Part shown: positions 51,559 through 59,659 of the stretch, piece after piece | How positions within the stretch are numbered: position 1 is the stretch's first letter | Layout: each line of letters begins with the position of its first letter | Assembly (NCBI GenBank): GCA_964418595.1 | Contig: CAYQMF010000020.1 | Location: 1 to 64,000 of the forward strand | Direction of reading: 5' to 3' | Length of the DNA stretch: 64,000 nt | Source of the DNA: CAYQMF01 sp964418595 | Lineage (GTDB): Bacteria; Planctomycetota; UBA1135; UBA2386 | Translations under genes and position numbers: made by a program | The notes under the pieces: model-generated | Told to the model about the DNA's origin: nothing | Databases searched by the model: none | Seen by the model: the letters and a program-made list of their open reading frames with translations, nothing else

Positions 51559-52605
51559 CTAGCCCGCGGACGCGGCAGCCGGGCCGCTGCATGCAGGCGG
51601 CTCTCGCCAGAAGCCCGTCAGCGTGGCGACGACGATCTCCGGTGCGAGCGCGCTCGGCGCGAGCTGGCGCGTGACCTCGCCGTATGCCTGCTCGCCCGGC
51701 ACGCCGAAGTAGACCTCCGGGATGGGCTCCGTGGGATCGTCGGCACACCACTGTGCCCCCGGGTGCATCCGTCCGCTGGCTGCCTCCAGTTCCTGGAGGC
51801 GCGTTGCCAACGGGCGGAGATCGCGCCGGGGCGGCGGCGCGATCGTCACCATCTCGAACCAGCTCTCGGTCCGTTCGTGCAGGCGATACAGCCAGCCTCC
51901 CGTGGCCGCGGCGCGGACGTGCAGGACGCGATGGAGTGCGCCGAGAGTGTTCAGCACCATGCGCGGCACGTCGGCGTCCGTCGTGAGGATCGCCAGACCG
52001 ACGTCGTGACGGAGCACGCGGCGGAGCCCGCCGCAGCGCGCCGCGTCGAGCGCGCGACGCATGGCGGTGAGTTCGGTCTCGAAGAGGGACGCCAGGCGCT
52101 CGGGTCGGTCGAGCACGTCCTCGGCGTGCTGAAGGAGCCATTGGTAGCGCAGGTGGTTGCGCATCGCAGTGGACCGTCCCTCGAGCGTGCCGGCGAGCGG
52201 TGAGCCTTCTTCGCGGCCCAGATTGAGCACGATGCGGTCGATCGCGAATGCGCGGTCCGTGGAGAACGCGCCGTAGTCGCCGGTGGCAGCCGCCAGCAGG
52301 CAGACCTCCTCGCGCGCTTGCGCGACCTCCGGGCGCAGGATCGCGAGCAACGAGAGGAATCCGTCGGTGTCGTAGTGATCGTTCAGGACCTGGTTCGCTC
52401 CCGCGAGCCAGCCCACGCGCTCGCTCTTCGGCGCGCGCGCGAACCGTAGGCAGATCCCCGTGCTCAGGTCGGCCTTGAGTTCGTGGGGAGTGCGATTCCC
52501 CGGCCAGTGTGAGAGGTTGGGGCCCTGCGGGCTCATGCCGTCCACCGAGAGGTGATGGGGACGCAGCGCGGGGTCGTCCGCAGCGGTGAGCGTGAGGTCT
52601 TGCAT
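51559..52605 (-). CDS. Conserved hypothetical protein with DHYDTDG motif
   Basis: 348 residues, cytoplasmic by composition. A DHYDTDGFLSLLAILRPE segment near residues 78-95 recalls the DHH-type and DUF6687-type motif in which acidic residues and His bind metal, so a phosphoesterase-like role is possible. The remainder (YQWLLQHAEDVL, WFEMVTIAPPPRRDL) is not recognised. It is 10 bases upstream of the di-heme peroxidase gene on the same strand, so the two may be co-transcribed. Confidence 0.6.
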   Translation of the reverse strand: MQDLTLTAADDPALRPHHLSVDGMSPQGPNLSHWPGNRTPHELKADLSTGICLRFARAPKSERVGWLAGANQVLNDHYDTDGFLSLLAILRPEVAQAREEVCLLAAATGDYGAFSTDRAFAIDRIVLNLGREEGSPLAGTLEGRSTAMRNHLRYQWLLQHAEDVLDRPERLASLFETELTAMRRALDAARCGGLRRVLRHDVGLAILTTDADVPRMVLNTLGALHRVLHVRAAATGGWLYRLHERTESWFEMVTIAPPPRRDLRPLATRLQELEAASGRMHPGAQWCADDPTEPIPEVYFGVPGEQAYGEVTRQLAPSALAPEIVVATLTGFWREPPACSGPAAASAG

Positions 52606-52697
52606 GAGCGTGCGCGGAAGGCCGCGAGCTTCGGGCGGCGTGGGCCGCGTCGCCAGCCGTGAGTTGCGATGCGCGCGGATAAAACCGGGGCTCCCGC

Positions 52698-52727
52698 TTG
52701 CGCGCCGGCGCGACCCGTCGCTAGGAT
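52698..52727 (+). promoter_or_regulatory. Promoter of tRNA-Asp
   Basis: TTGCGC at 52698-52703 and TAGGAT at 52722-52727 are 18 bases apart. The -10 lies 12 bases before the first base of the mature tRNA. Position and spacing fit a sigma-70-type promoter. Confidence 0.5.
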
Positions 52728-52739
52728 CCCCGCCCCCCT

Positions 52740-52816
<77 letters not shown>

Positions 52817-52819
52817 GCG

Positions 52820-52853
52820 GAAGCCGCAAGTTCGTCGAACCTGCGGCTTCTTT
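52820..52853 (+). terminator. Rho-independent terminator of tRNA-Asp
   Basis: GAAGCCGCA pairs perfectly with TGCGGCTTC (9 bp) and is followed by TTTC. It starts 4 bases after the CCA end of the tRNA. Confidence 0.8.
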
Positions 52854-52908
52854 CACGTACCGGCCGCGCGTCGCGTGGCCTGACGCGGCGCGAGCCCATA
52901 ATCCGCGC

Positions 52909-54399
52909 ATGCCTGGCTGCGGTCCGATCCGCCCGTCGAAGCGCACGAAGTGGCGCGCCGCCGTCCTCATCCTCGTGCATGTGGCCATCGCCGCCCACGT
53001 GCTGCACTGGTTCTACGGGGGCGAGACCGTTACGCCGGTCGAACCGTCGGAGTCGATGCAGACCCTGGAGCTGGGGCGGGTGAACGCGGGGTTCCTGTTG
53101 TTCGTCGGGACTCTGCTCGCCACCGCCGTGTTCGGCCGCTTCTTCTGCGGCTGGGCGTGCCACCTGCTCGCGCTGCAGGACCTCTGCGCGTGGTTGCTCG
53201 CGAGGTTCGGCCTCAAGCCCAAGCCGGTGCGCTCGCGGCTCCTCGTCTTCATCCCCATCGGGGCGGCGCTCTACATGTTCGTGTGGCCGACGGTGCGCCG
53301 GTGGGTCGCCGGGCGGCCTGCGCCCGACCTCGAACTGCACCTCACCACGAACGACTTCTGGGCGACGTTTCCCGGGCCGGTGATCTCGGTGCTCACCTTC
53401 CTGGTGTGCGGCGGCCTGGTCGTGTGGTGGCTCGGCGCCAAGGGGTTCTGCACCTACGGCTGCCCGTACGGTGGGTTCTTCGCCCTCGCGGACCGGGTCG
53501 CGCCTGGCAGGATCCGCGTGAACGACGCGTGCGACGGATGCGCGCATTGCACCGCGGTGTGCACGAGCAACGTGCGGGTCCACGAGGAGGTGAAGCTCTT
53601 CGGGATGGTGGTCGACTCCGGCTGCATGAAGTGCATGGACTGTGTCAGCTCGTGCCCGAAGGACGCGCTCTCGTTCGCGTTCGGCAAGCCGGCACCGCTG
53701 CAACAGCCGCGACGCACCTACGGCTTCGCGTGGGGGGAGGAGGTCGCGATGGCGCTGGTGTTCCTGGGCGGCCTGTTCGCGTTCCGCGAGCTCTACGCCG
53801 CGGTGCCCTTCCTGTTGTCCATCGGGCTCTCTGTCGTGTTGGCGACGGCGACTGTCACTGCGGTTCGGCTATGGCGCCGCGCGCTGGTGGCCTGGCAGCA
53901 CGTGACGCTCAAGAGGGACGGGGCGCTGACGCGTGCGGGGCGGATCGCCGCCGTGGTCGTCGCGGCGGCGGCAGTGTTCGCCGGGCACAGCGGCGTCGTG
54001 CAGTTCCTCACCCAACGCGGCAGCGCGCGCCTCGGCACTGCGATGCGCACGGCGCCCGGGCCGGAGCAGGATCAACTCGCACGCGGGAGTGAGGCCGACC
54101 TCGGCCTGGCCGCGACGCTGGGGCTCGCGTTCGATCCTCGTGTCGAGTACGGCCTGGCGCAGCTCACCAGCCGTCGCGGCGATCTGCCGGGGGCGGAGGC
54201 GCGGCTGCGGCGCGTCCTCTCCCACAACCCGCGCGACGTGTTGGCGTCGCTGACGCTGGCCAACATCGTCGCGGGGCAGGCTCGCTTGCGGGAAGCGGAG
54301 GCGATCCTCGTCGATCTCGTGGCCCGCGCGCCGGAGTTCCGGCAGGCGGGCATCCGCCTCGACGCGCTGCGCGCGGAGATCGCGGCGCGCGGGCGCTGA
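52909..54399 (+). CDS. NapH/CcoG-like polyferredoxin membrane protein with TPR tail
   Basis: 496 residues with about six membrane helices. The N-terminal half has the NapH/NosR-type cysteine motifs near helix ends (FFCGWACH, FCTYGCPYG), then two 4Fe-4S ferredoxin motifs (CDGCAHCTAVC; CMKCMDCVSSCP). Such proteins pass electrons from quinol to periplasmic oxidoreductases. The last 100 residues are TPR-like helices (DLPGAEARLRRVLSHNPRD and LREAEAILVDLVARAP), an unusual addition. ATG 52909 is chosen because it lies just before the first membrane helix. No reductase gene is adjacent, so its partner is unknown. Confidence 0.85.
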   Translation: MPGCGPIRPSKRTKWRAAVLILVHVAIAAHVLHWFYGGETVTPVEPSESMQTLELGRVNAGFLLFVGTLLATAVFGRFFCGWACHLLALQDLCAWLLARFGLKPKPVRSRLLVFIPIGAALYMFVWPTVRRWVAGRPAPDLELHLTTNDFWATFPGPVISVLTFLVCGGLVVWWLGAKGFCTYGCPYGGFFALADRVAPGRIRVNDACDGCAHCTAVCTSNVRVHEEVKLFGMVVDSGCMKCMDCVSSCPKDALSFAFGKPAPLQQPRRTYGFAWGEEVAMALVFLGGLFAFRELYAAVPFLLSIGLSVVLATATVTAVRLWRRALVAWQHVTLKRDGALTRAGRIAAVVVAAAAVFAGHSGVVQFLTQRGSARLGTAMRTAPGPEQDQLARGSEADLGLAATLGLAFDPRVEYGLAQLTSRRGDLPGAEARLRRVLSHNPRDVLASLTLANIVAGQARLREAEAILVDLVARAPEFRQAGIRLDALRAEIAARGR

Positions 54400-54426
54400 T
54401 GGCACCCGCGCGCTCGTTGCGCCCGA

Positions 54427-56049
54427 TCAGTTGCAGCCGGCGTTGCCGGTGCCGAGCTTGACCTTCAGGCCGCTCGACAGATCGATGACGCCGGCGAACG
54501 CACCGCCGACCTGGATCTCGAGCGCCTGCACCGCGAGGATGCCGTCGGTGAGGTTCGGGTCGTTCGGGACCGGCAGGCTCAGCGTGGCGATGCCGAGCAG
54601 GCTCGCGGTGGTCGACACCGTGAAGAACGGGAACGACGGGTTGAAGTACAGGTTGCAGCCGCCACCGAGGTTGAGAGCGCCTGGGACGCCGCTGAGCACG
54701 AACGCGCAGCTCGAGCCGTTCGCGACGCCACTGACGTTGAGCGCGAAGCCGGCGTTGCCGAGGCTCGCGGGGCCATTCGCACCGAGCAACGGCGCGGTCG
54801 GCGTGCCGCAGCCGGCACCCAGGAACAAGTTGCGCACGTCGAGCGGCGCCTGCGAGCCGACGTCGACGCTCGCGTTGCCGGCGCCGGCGAGGGCCTGATC
54901 GACCGAGACGTTGGCCGCCGCCGGCGAGGCGTCGCTGTCGAACGCGAAGTTGAACAGGTTGCCCCAGGTGATGTTGTTCGAGTTGCCGCTCGGCGCGGTG
55001 AACACGATCTCCGTGGCGTTGCGCGTCATCGTCCAGTCGTTCCCGGGGGTGTGGTCGGGGTCGCGGAAGAACAGGTTGCTCACGCTCGCCGCCGCGCACA
55101 CCGGGATGCGGACTCGGCCACCCTCACGGTTGTTGTCGCGGTTGAAGACCGCGTACTCGTAGTGGTACACGCCAGCCACGGGGCCGGTCACCTTGACCGC
55201 CACGTAGAAGCGACCGTCAGCGCCGCCAGCGTTCGTTGCGGAGTTGACGCTCGCGCCCGACCATCGGTAGATCGCCGGCGTGTTGTACAGCGTGCCGCTC
55301 GTACCGTTCCAGGTCCACGAGGTGCCGTTCCAGCTTGCGGAGAAGGTCCGCGTGCCGAAGTTGTTCTCGCGGTTGGCGTCGGGTTCGCCGATCACGTTGT
55401 AGTAGCCGCTGGCCCAGTAGGTCGCCCCGGCCTGACCCAGCTCCGAGTCCCAGACGAGGTTGCGGTAGCCCTGATTCGGGGCGGTAAAGCTGATCGGGCT
55501 GCGTACGTTGTCGGTGTTCTGCGGCGGGCTCACCACCGGGTAGCCGCGGTCGAAGTGCGAGCCAACCGACGTCCACACGCCGGTCCACGGGTTGATCTCG
55601 CTCGGAGGCGCCATGTAGGTGTGGCTGTAGTTCAGGCTGGCCCCGTAGGTGTCGGTGCACCCGATCACGAGCGACGTGCCCGCGCCGCCCGGGCACGAGC
55701 CGCACCCAGGCGAGTTGGTGCTCGTGAAACCGTGCTTGACGCCGATGAACGTGGAGATCTGCTCGAGGCGCCCGTTGTACTCGCGGTACATCCACATCCC
55801 CATCTGGGGGTGGTCTACGTTCATGTCGCGGATCCAGGGCACGTTGATCGTGCCCACGTTGCACGACGTCGTCGAGACACCCCAGGACTGCTGGCCGGTG
55901 GGGTAGGTCCCGATCCGGGACGACGTCCCCGAGGGGGAACCGAGACCGCCGAGGGTGCTCAGCAGGACATCGGTGCCGGGCCGGACGTTGGGCTGGGCGA
56001 CGACGGTCGCCGACAGCGCGAGGAAGGTGAGGGAGAACAGGGTACGCAT
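54427..56049 (-). CDS. Large secreted surface protein, unknown family
   Basis: 540 residues with signal peptide MRTLFSLTFLALSATVVAQ. The mature part is rich in Asn, Ser, Thr and Gly with scattered cysteines (NSPGCGSCPGGAG), typical of an extracellular beta-structured protein. Residues 300-390 (YHYEYAVFNRDNNREGGRVR) resemble a surface-protein domain found in planctomycete hypothetical proteins. The C-terminal 90 residues (GGCNLYFNPSFPFFTV, DPNLTDGILAVQALEI) are the shared C-terminal domain also seen in the peroxidase and FG-GAP genes. Function unknown. Confidence 0.75.
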   Translation of the reverse strand: MRTLFSLTFLALSATVVAQPNVRPGTDVLLSTLGGLGSPSGTSSRIGTYPTGQQSWGVSTTSCNVGTINVPWIRDMNVDHPQMGMWMYREYNGRLEQISTFIGVKHGFTSTNSPGCGSCPGGAGTSLVIGCTDTYGASLNYSHTYMAPPSEINPWTGVWTSVGSHFDRGYPVVSPPQNTDNVRSPISFTAPNQGYRNLVWDSELGQAGATYWASGYYNVIGEPDANRENNFGTRTFSASWNGTSWTWNGTSGTLYNTPAIYRWSGASVNSATNAGGADGRFYVAVKVTGPVAGVYHYEYAVFNRDNNREGGRVRIPVCAAASVSNLFFRDPDHTPGNDWTMTRNATEIVFTAPSGNSNNITWGNLFNFAFDSDASPAAANVSVDQALAGAGNASVDVGSQAPLDVRNLFLGAGCGTPTAPLLGANGPASLGNAGFALNVSGVANGSSCAFVLSGVPGALNLGGGCNLYFNPSFPFFTVSTTASLLGIATLSLPVPNDPNLTDGILAVQALEIQVGGAFAGVIDLSSGLKVKLGTGNAGCN

Positions 56050-56209
56050 CTTCGACTTGGGCTCGAGAATGGGGGAGAGAGACGGGGGAGGCCCAGCCAT
56101 CCTAGCCGACGATTCGGGCTCTGGAACCACCGCGTCCACAAGTACGCCGCTGGATCCGGGACGGCGGCAGGCCCGCGTCGCGGCGGGGTCCGGGCTCAGA
56201 CCCGTGGGA

Positions 56210-56434
56210 TCAGGCCTTGAGTGCCTTGAGGATCTGCGCGTGCTCGGGGAACGCGTCGCCCATGGCACGCTTGTTCCAGACCGTCTTCCCGTCGACGGAA
56301 ACGATGAAGTCGCCCCTGCCTCCTGGCTTCAACGCCACGTTGGCCTTGGGGAACGCCTTGGTGATGGCTGCGCCCAGACCGGACGCGCGCGGCTCGTAGT
56401 TTCAAACGACACAGTACTCGATCAGGATCTTCAT
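56210..56434 (-). CDS. selW: SelW/Rdx-family selenoprotein (Sec at codon 11)
   Basis: 74 residues if the UGA at 56402-56404 is read as selenocysteine: the N-terminus is MKILIEYCVV-Sec-NYEPRA. The C-x-x-U motif after the first beta strand, then N-Y-x-P-R-A, is the signature of Rdx-family proteins (SelW, SelT, SelH and bacterial relatives with a thioredoxin-like fold). The rest also fits: VALKPGGRGDFIVSVDG, then KTVWNKRAMGDAFPEHAQIL. A hairpin with loop GGUCU lies 21 bases after the UGA. A standard gene finder would miss this gene, because the reading frame is broken at codon 11. It is 71 bases past the serine hydrolase gene on the same strand. Reading TGA as a plain stop would leave a 10-residue peptide. 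Confidence 0.9.
56370..56386 (-). promoter_or_regulatory. Bacterial SECIS element in selW
   Basis: On the mRNA strand GCGUCC pairs with GGGCGC (six pairs, one of them U-G) around loop GGUCU. The loop begins after 21 bases from the UGA. As I recall, the SECIS loop of E. coli fdhF is also GGUCU, with the G-U contacts needed by SelB. Confidence 0.8.
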
Positions 56435-56505
56435 CGCGGCAGGTTAGGCCTCGCGCGCCCCTCGCGCCAAGGACTCCTCGTCGTCACCCCTTCCCCCGGT
56501 GCAGG

Positions 56506-57699
56506 TCACCGAGGGGCGAAGAGAGGCGTCAGGCTCTCCATCATCCTTGCGCGGATCCTCGCCATCACCGGGCCCGCCGTGCTGGTGTTGAACGCACCGA
56601 GCCCAGCCGTCCTCGTCTCCTGGTGGACGAAGAAGAACGTGACGAACGACCTCTGTCCGCCGGTGTGACCCACGAACGTTCGCCCACCGCTCTCCGTCAC
56701 GAAGAAGGTCAAGCCGATGGACTCCGTCGCACTCGCGCCCGCCGCGGTCGGGATCCTCGGCAGCCACATCTCCTCGAGCGACGATCGACGAAGGACTCCG
56801 GCGGCATCGGAGTCCGGCTCGACCGCGCCCAGCAGGAACGACACGTAGCGCGCCATGTCGGAGAGCGGCGCGTTGAGCCCACCGTTGGACACGGTGATGC
56901 CGGTGTCGAAGTCGAGACCGCCGGCGACCGGGCCTTCCTTCGTCACCGCGTAGCTGTTCGAGCGGTGGCGCAGCAGGTGGTAGGGCGTGAGATCGAAGTA
57001 GCTGTGCCGCATGCCCAGCGGACGGAGCACGTTCTTCTCGACGTAGGTCTCGTAGTCCTCCCCCGTGATCTGCTCGAGGATCCGGCCCAGGAAGACGATG
57101 CCTGGGTTCGAGTACCCGTAGCGGGTTCCCGGCGCGAACTCGATCTCCGTGTAGGGGAGCATCGCCAGCAACTGGGACCACTCGGTCGGCTCGTGGGGGT
57201 GCCAGTCCTTGCCACCCCACGGCCAGGTCGCACCGCGAAACCCCGCGGAGTGTGTGAGCAGATGCGTCAGCGTGATCGCGCGCATGGGGCCGAAGGGATT
57301 GCGCACGGTGCGCAGCTCCGGCAGATGTTCGATCAGGGGGTCCTCCAACCGAAGCCGCCCGCGGTCACGCAGCTGCATGATCGCGATTCCGGTCAGGGTC
57401 TTCGTGCACGAAGCCCAGTGGAAGATCGTGTCGGCGTCGACGGCGCGCTCGGTCTGCAGATCGGCGAAGCCGTGGGTCGCCTGCGCCAGGACCTCGTTGC
57501 CGCGCAGGTACGCGAGGCTGGCGCCGACGATTCCAGCCCGGGCGCAATCCGCCGCGAAGTCCGTCGCGATCGAATCCCAGGCCGTCTGGAACCCGGCTGG
57601 TGGCTGGGCGCGCCCAGGCGCCGGGAGGCTGGCGGCAAGGCCCACCGCCAAGAGACTCCGGAGCGGGAGACCGGCAGCGCCGGAGGCATGGCGGAGCAT
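56506..57699 (-). CDS. Secreted serine hydrolase, beta-lactamase/class C fold
   Basis: 397 residues with a signal peptide (LLAVGLAASLPAPGRAQ). The active-site motifs are S-x-x-K as SCTK (about residue 100), Y-x-N as YSN, and HTGG near the C-terminus. The family (beta-lactamase, esterase EstB, D-aminopeptidase) cleaves peptides or esters outside the cytoplasm; the substrate is unknown. ATG 57699 is chosen because it precedes the signal peptide. Confidence 0.9.
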   Translation of the reverse strand: MLRHASGAAGLPLRSLLAVGLAASLPAPGRAQPPAGFQTAWDSIATDFAADCARAGIVGASLAYLRGNEVLAQATHGFADLQTERAVDADTIFHWASCTKTLTGIAIMQLRDRGRLRLEDPLIEHLPELRTVRNPFGPMRAITLTHLLTHSAGFRGATWPWGGKDWHPHEPTEWSQLLAMLPYTEIEFAPGTRYGYSNPGIVFLGRILEQITGEDYETYVEKNVLRPLGMRHSYFDLTPYHLLRHRSNSYAVTKEGPVAGGLDFDTGITVSNGGLNAPLSDMARYVSFLLGAVEPDSDAAGVLRRSSLEEMWLPRIPTAAGASATESIGLTFFVTESGGRTFVGHTGGQRSFVTFFFVHQETRTAGLGAFNTSTAGPVMARIRARMMESLTPLFAPR

Positions 57700-57793
57700 G
57701 GTCGCAAGTGTGACGCCGCCGCCGTCGCGAAGGAAGCGTCCGACGCGTGCCCGCGCGTGCGCGCGAAGTAACCCCCTGCTAACCTGCCCCCGC

Positions 57794-59005
57794 GTGCGGT
57801 CGGATCGAACCCCGGAACCCCTGGTGTACATCGACACCGAGGAAGCCCTGCGCAAGATGGCGGCGCGGCTGAGCCAGGAGAGCGTGGTCGCGGTCGATAC
57901 CGAGTCGAACTCGCTCTTCGCGCATCGGGAGCGGGTGTGCCTCGTGCAGATGAGTACGGCCCGGCGCGACTACCTCATCGATCCGCTCGTGCCGCTCGAT
58001 CTGTCGCCACTCGCACCCGTGTTCGCCGACGCGGCGATCGTGAAGGTGTTCCACGACGCCGAGAACGACGTGCAGGCGCTGAAGCGCGTCCATCCCTTCG
58101 AGTTCGCGGGTCTGTTCGACACGAAGGTCGCGTCGATGTCGCTGGGCAAGACCGCGGTCGGGCTGGCGGCAGTGCTCGCCGAGTACTTCTCCGTGAAGCT
58201 CGACAAGCGCTACCAGCGCAGCGATTGGGGGCAGCGCCCCCTCTCGCAGGCCCAGCTCGAGTACGCACGCCTCGACACGCACTATCTCCCGGAGCTGGCG
58301 CGCATCCTCCGCGCCGAACTGTTGGCGGCCGGTGAACCACACGTGCAGGAGGTCGCCTCGGAGTGCCTTCGCCTCGCGGCGCTGGTGCCTCCCACGCGAC
58401 GCTTCGATCCGGAGGAGTTCGCGCGGTTGCGCGGCGCGGACCGCCTGGATCCGGTCGCCCGTCGCCGACTGCGGGAGCTGTTCATCGCACGCGAGCGCAT
58501 CGCGCAGGCCCGTGACCTGCCGCCGTTCAAGGTCATCGGCCCGGACACGCTGGTCGCGATCGCGCGCCACACGCCTGCGGACGAGGTCGCACTGGCGGCG
58601 ATCCCGGGCATGAGCGAGCGCCTCGTCGATCGTTGCGGCGCGGAGCTGCTGCGGGCGATCCGGCGCGCGGCGCGGCTGCGTCCCATCCCGACGCAGCCCG
58701 TGCGGGATCCGGACTCGCCGGCCTTGTCCCAGGCCCAACGGAGCGCGTACGACCGACTGCGCGCGTGGCGCAAGCAGGCTGCCCTGGCCCGGCGGGTCGA
58801 TGCTTCCCTGATCCTGCCTCGGCCGGTGATGCAGCAGCTCGCGGAGCTGCGCTCGCCGCCCCGGGATCTGGATGCGCTCACGGCCAGTGGCTTGATCGAG
58901 ACGTGGCGGTGCGCGCGCTACGGGGTCGGCATCCTGGCAGCGCTGCGCGGCGTCGCGGATGGTCGGGATCGCGACGCCCGGCCCACCCCCCCTCCCGTTG
59001 GATAG
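57794..59005 (+). CDS. rnd: Ribonuclease D
   Basis: 403 residues. The DEDDy exonuclease motifs are complete: Asp35 and Glu37 (AVDTESN), Asp92 (FHDAENDV), and Tyr158 with Asp161 (YARLDTHY). HRDC-like helical domains follow (about 205-290 and 300-370, LRELFIARERIAQARDLPPF, YDRLRAWRKQAAL). RNase D trims the 3' ends of tRNA precursors and other stable RNAs. Translation begins at GTG 57794; a later GTG at 57824 is possible. It is divergent from the serine hydrolase gene. Confidence 0.93.
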   Translation: MRSDRTPEPLVYIDTEEALRKMAARLSQESVVAVDTESNSLFAHRERVCLVQMSTARRDYLIDPLVPLDLSPLAPVFADAAIVKVFHDAENDVQALKRVHPFEFAGLFDTKVASMSLGKTAVGLAAVLAEYFSVKLDKRYQRSDWGQRPLSQAQLEYARLDTHYLPELARILRAELLAAGEPHVQEVASECLRLAALVPPTRRFDPEEFARLRGADRLDPVARRRLRELFIARERIAQARDLPPFKVIGPDTLVAIARHTPADEVALAAIPGMSERLVDRCGAELLRAIRRAARLRPIPTQPVRDPDSPALSQAQRSAYDRLRAWRKQAALARRVDASLILPRPVMQQLAELRSPPRDLDALTASGLIETWRCARYGVGILAALRGVADGRDRDARPTPPPVG

Positions 59006-59035
59006 CGCGCAGGCGTTACCTTCTGGCCATCCCCC

Positions 59036-59611
59036 ATGTCTCCCCGTCGTCCCCTGCTTCGTCCCGCCGTGTTCCTCGAGCGGGAGCTGCTGTGGTGTGG
59101 GCCCGACGCTGCCCAGGTCGTGCTCGCCCGATCCGCGGCGATAGCGCTCGCCGAGTTGCGTCGGTTGGGTTTCGTCTGTGTCCTGCTCGACCTCGAGCGC
59201 GGTGCGGTCCGCACCGCGGTCGAACTGATCCGCTTGCACGAGCGGATCGCGGCCGCGGTCCGGCACGCTGGCGGGAGCCTCGACGGCGTGTTCGCCTACC
59301 CGCGACCGGGTGTCGAGCTCGACCCTGGCGTGTCGCGCGCGAGTGCCTTCGGGCGATTGGTGCTCGAGGCGGCAGCGGCCTGCGCCATCGACCTCGCCCG
59401 CTCGACCGTCCTCGCCGCATCGTTCGACGCGGTGGAAGGCGCGCGCATTGCCGGGTCGCGCAGCGCCCTCGTCGGCGTCGCGGCGAGCGCAGTGCGTGAG
59501 GCGTTGCGCGACCGCCCCGCGGCGCGGCCCGACGAGACCTTCGCGGACTTCGGCAGCGCGCGTCTCGCGATCACGGCAGAGCGTCAGCGGAGCATCGCGC
59601 AGGGGTTTTGA
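59036..59611 (+). CDS. Degenerate HAD/GmhB-like protein without catalytic aspartates
   Basis: 191 residues. The order of elements follows heptose-1,7-bisphosphate phosphatases of the HAD family, but motif I, normally DxD as in FLDRDG, reads FLERELL: Glu15 and Glu17 replace both aspartates. The metal-binding Cys/His loop is also missing (GVFAYPRPGVELD), and the last motif (VLAASFDAVEGARIAGSRS) lacks one Asp. It is therefore probably non-catalytic or has a changed activity. The next gene is a GHMP sugar kinase of the heptose-7-phosphate type, which supports this origin. Homology is inferred from order and context. Confidence 0.55.
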   Translation: MSPRRPLLRPAVFLERELLWCGPDAAQVVLARSAAIALAELRRLGFVCVLLDLERGAVRTAVELIRLHERIAAAVRHAGGSLDGVFAYPRPGVELDPGVSRASAFGRLVLEAAAACAIDLARSTVLAASFDAVEGARIAGSRSALVGVAASAVREALRDRPAARPDETFADFGSARLAITAERQRSIAQGF

Positions 59612-59659
59612 TCGGTGCGGCGGCGCTCGCCGCGGGCAGAATGAGCGCGGAGGACCCAA

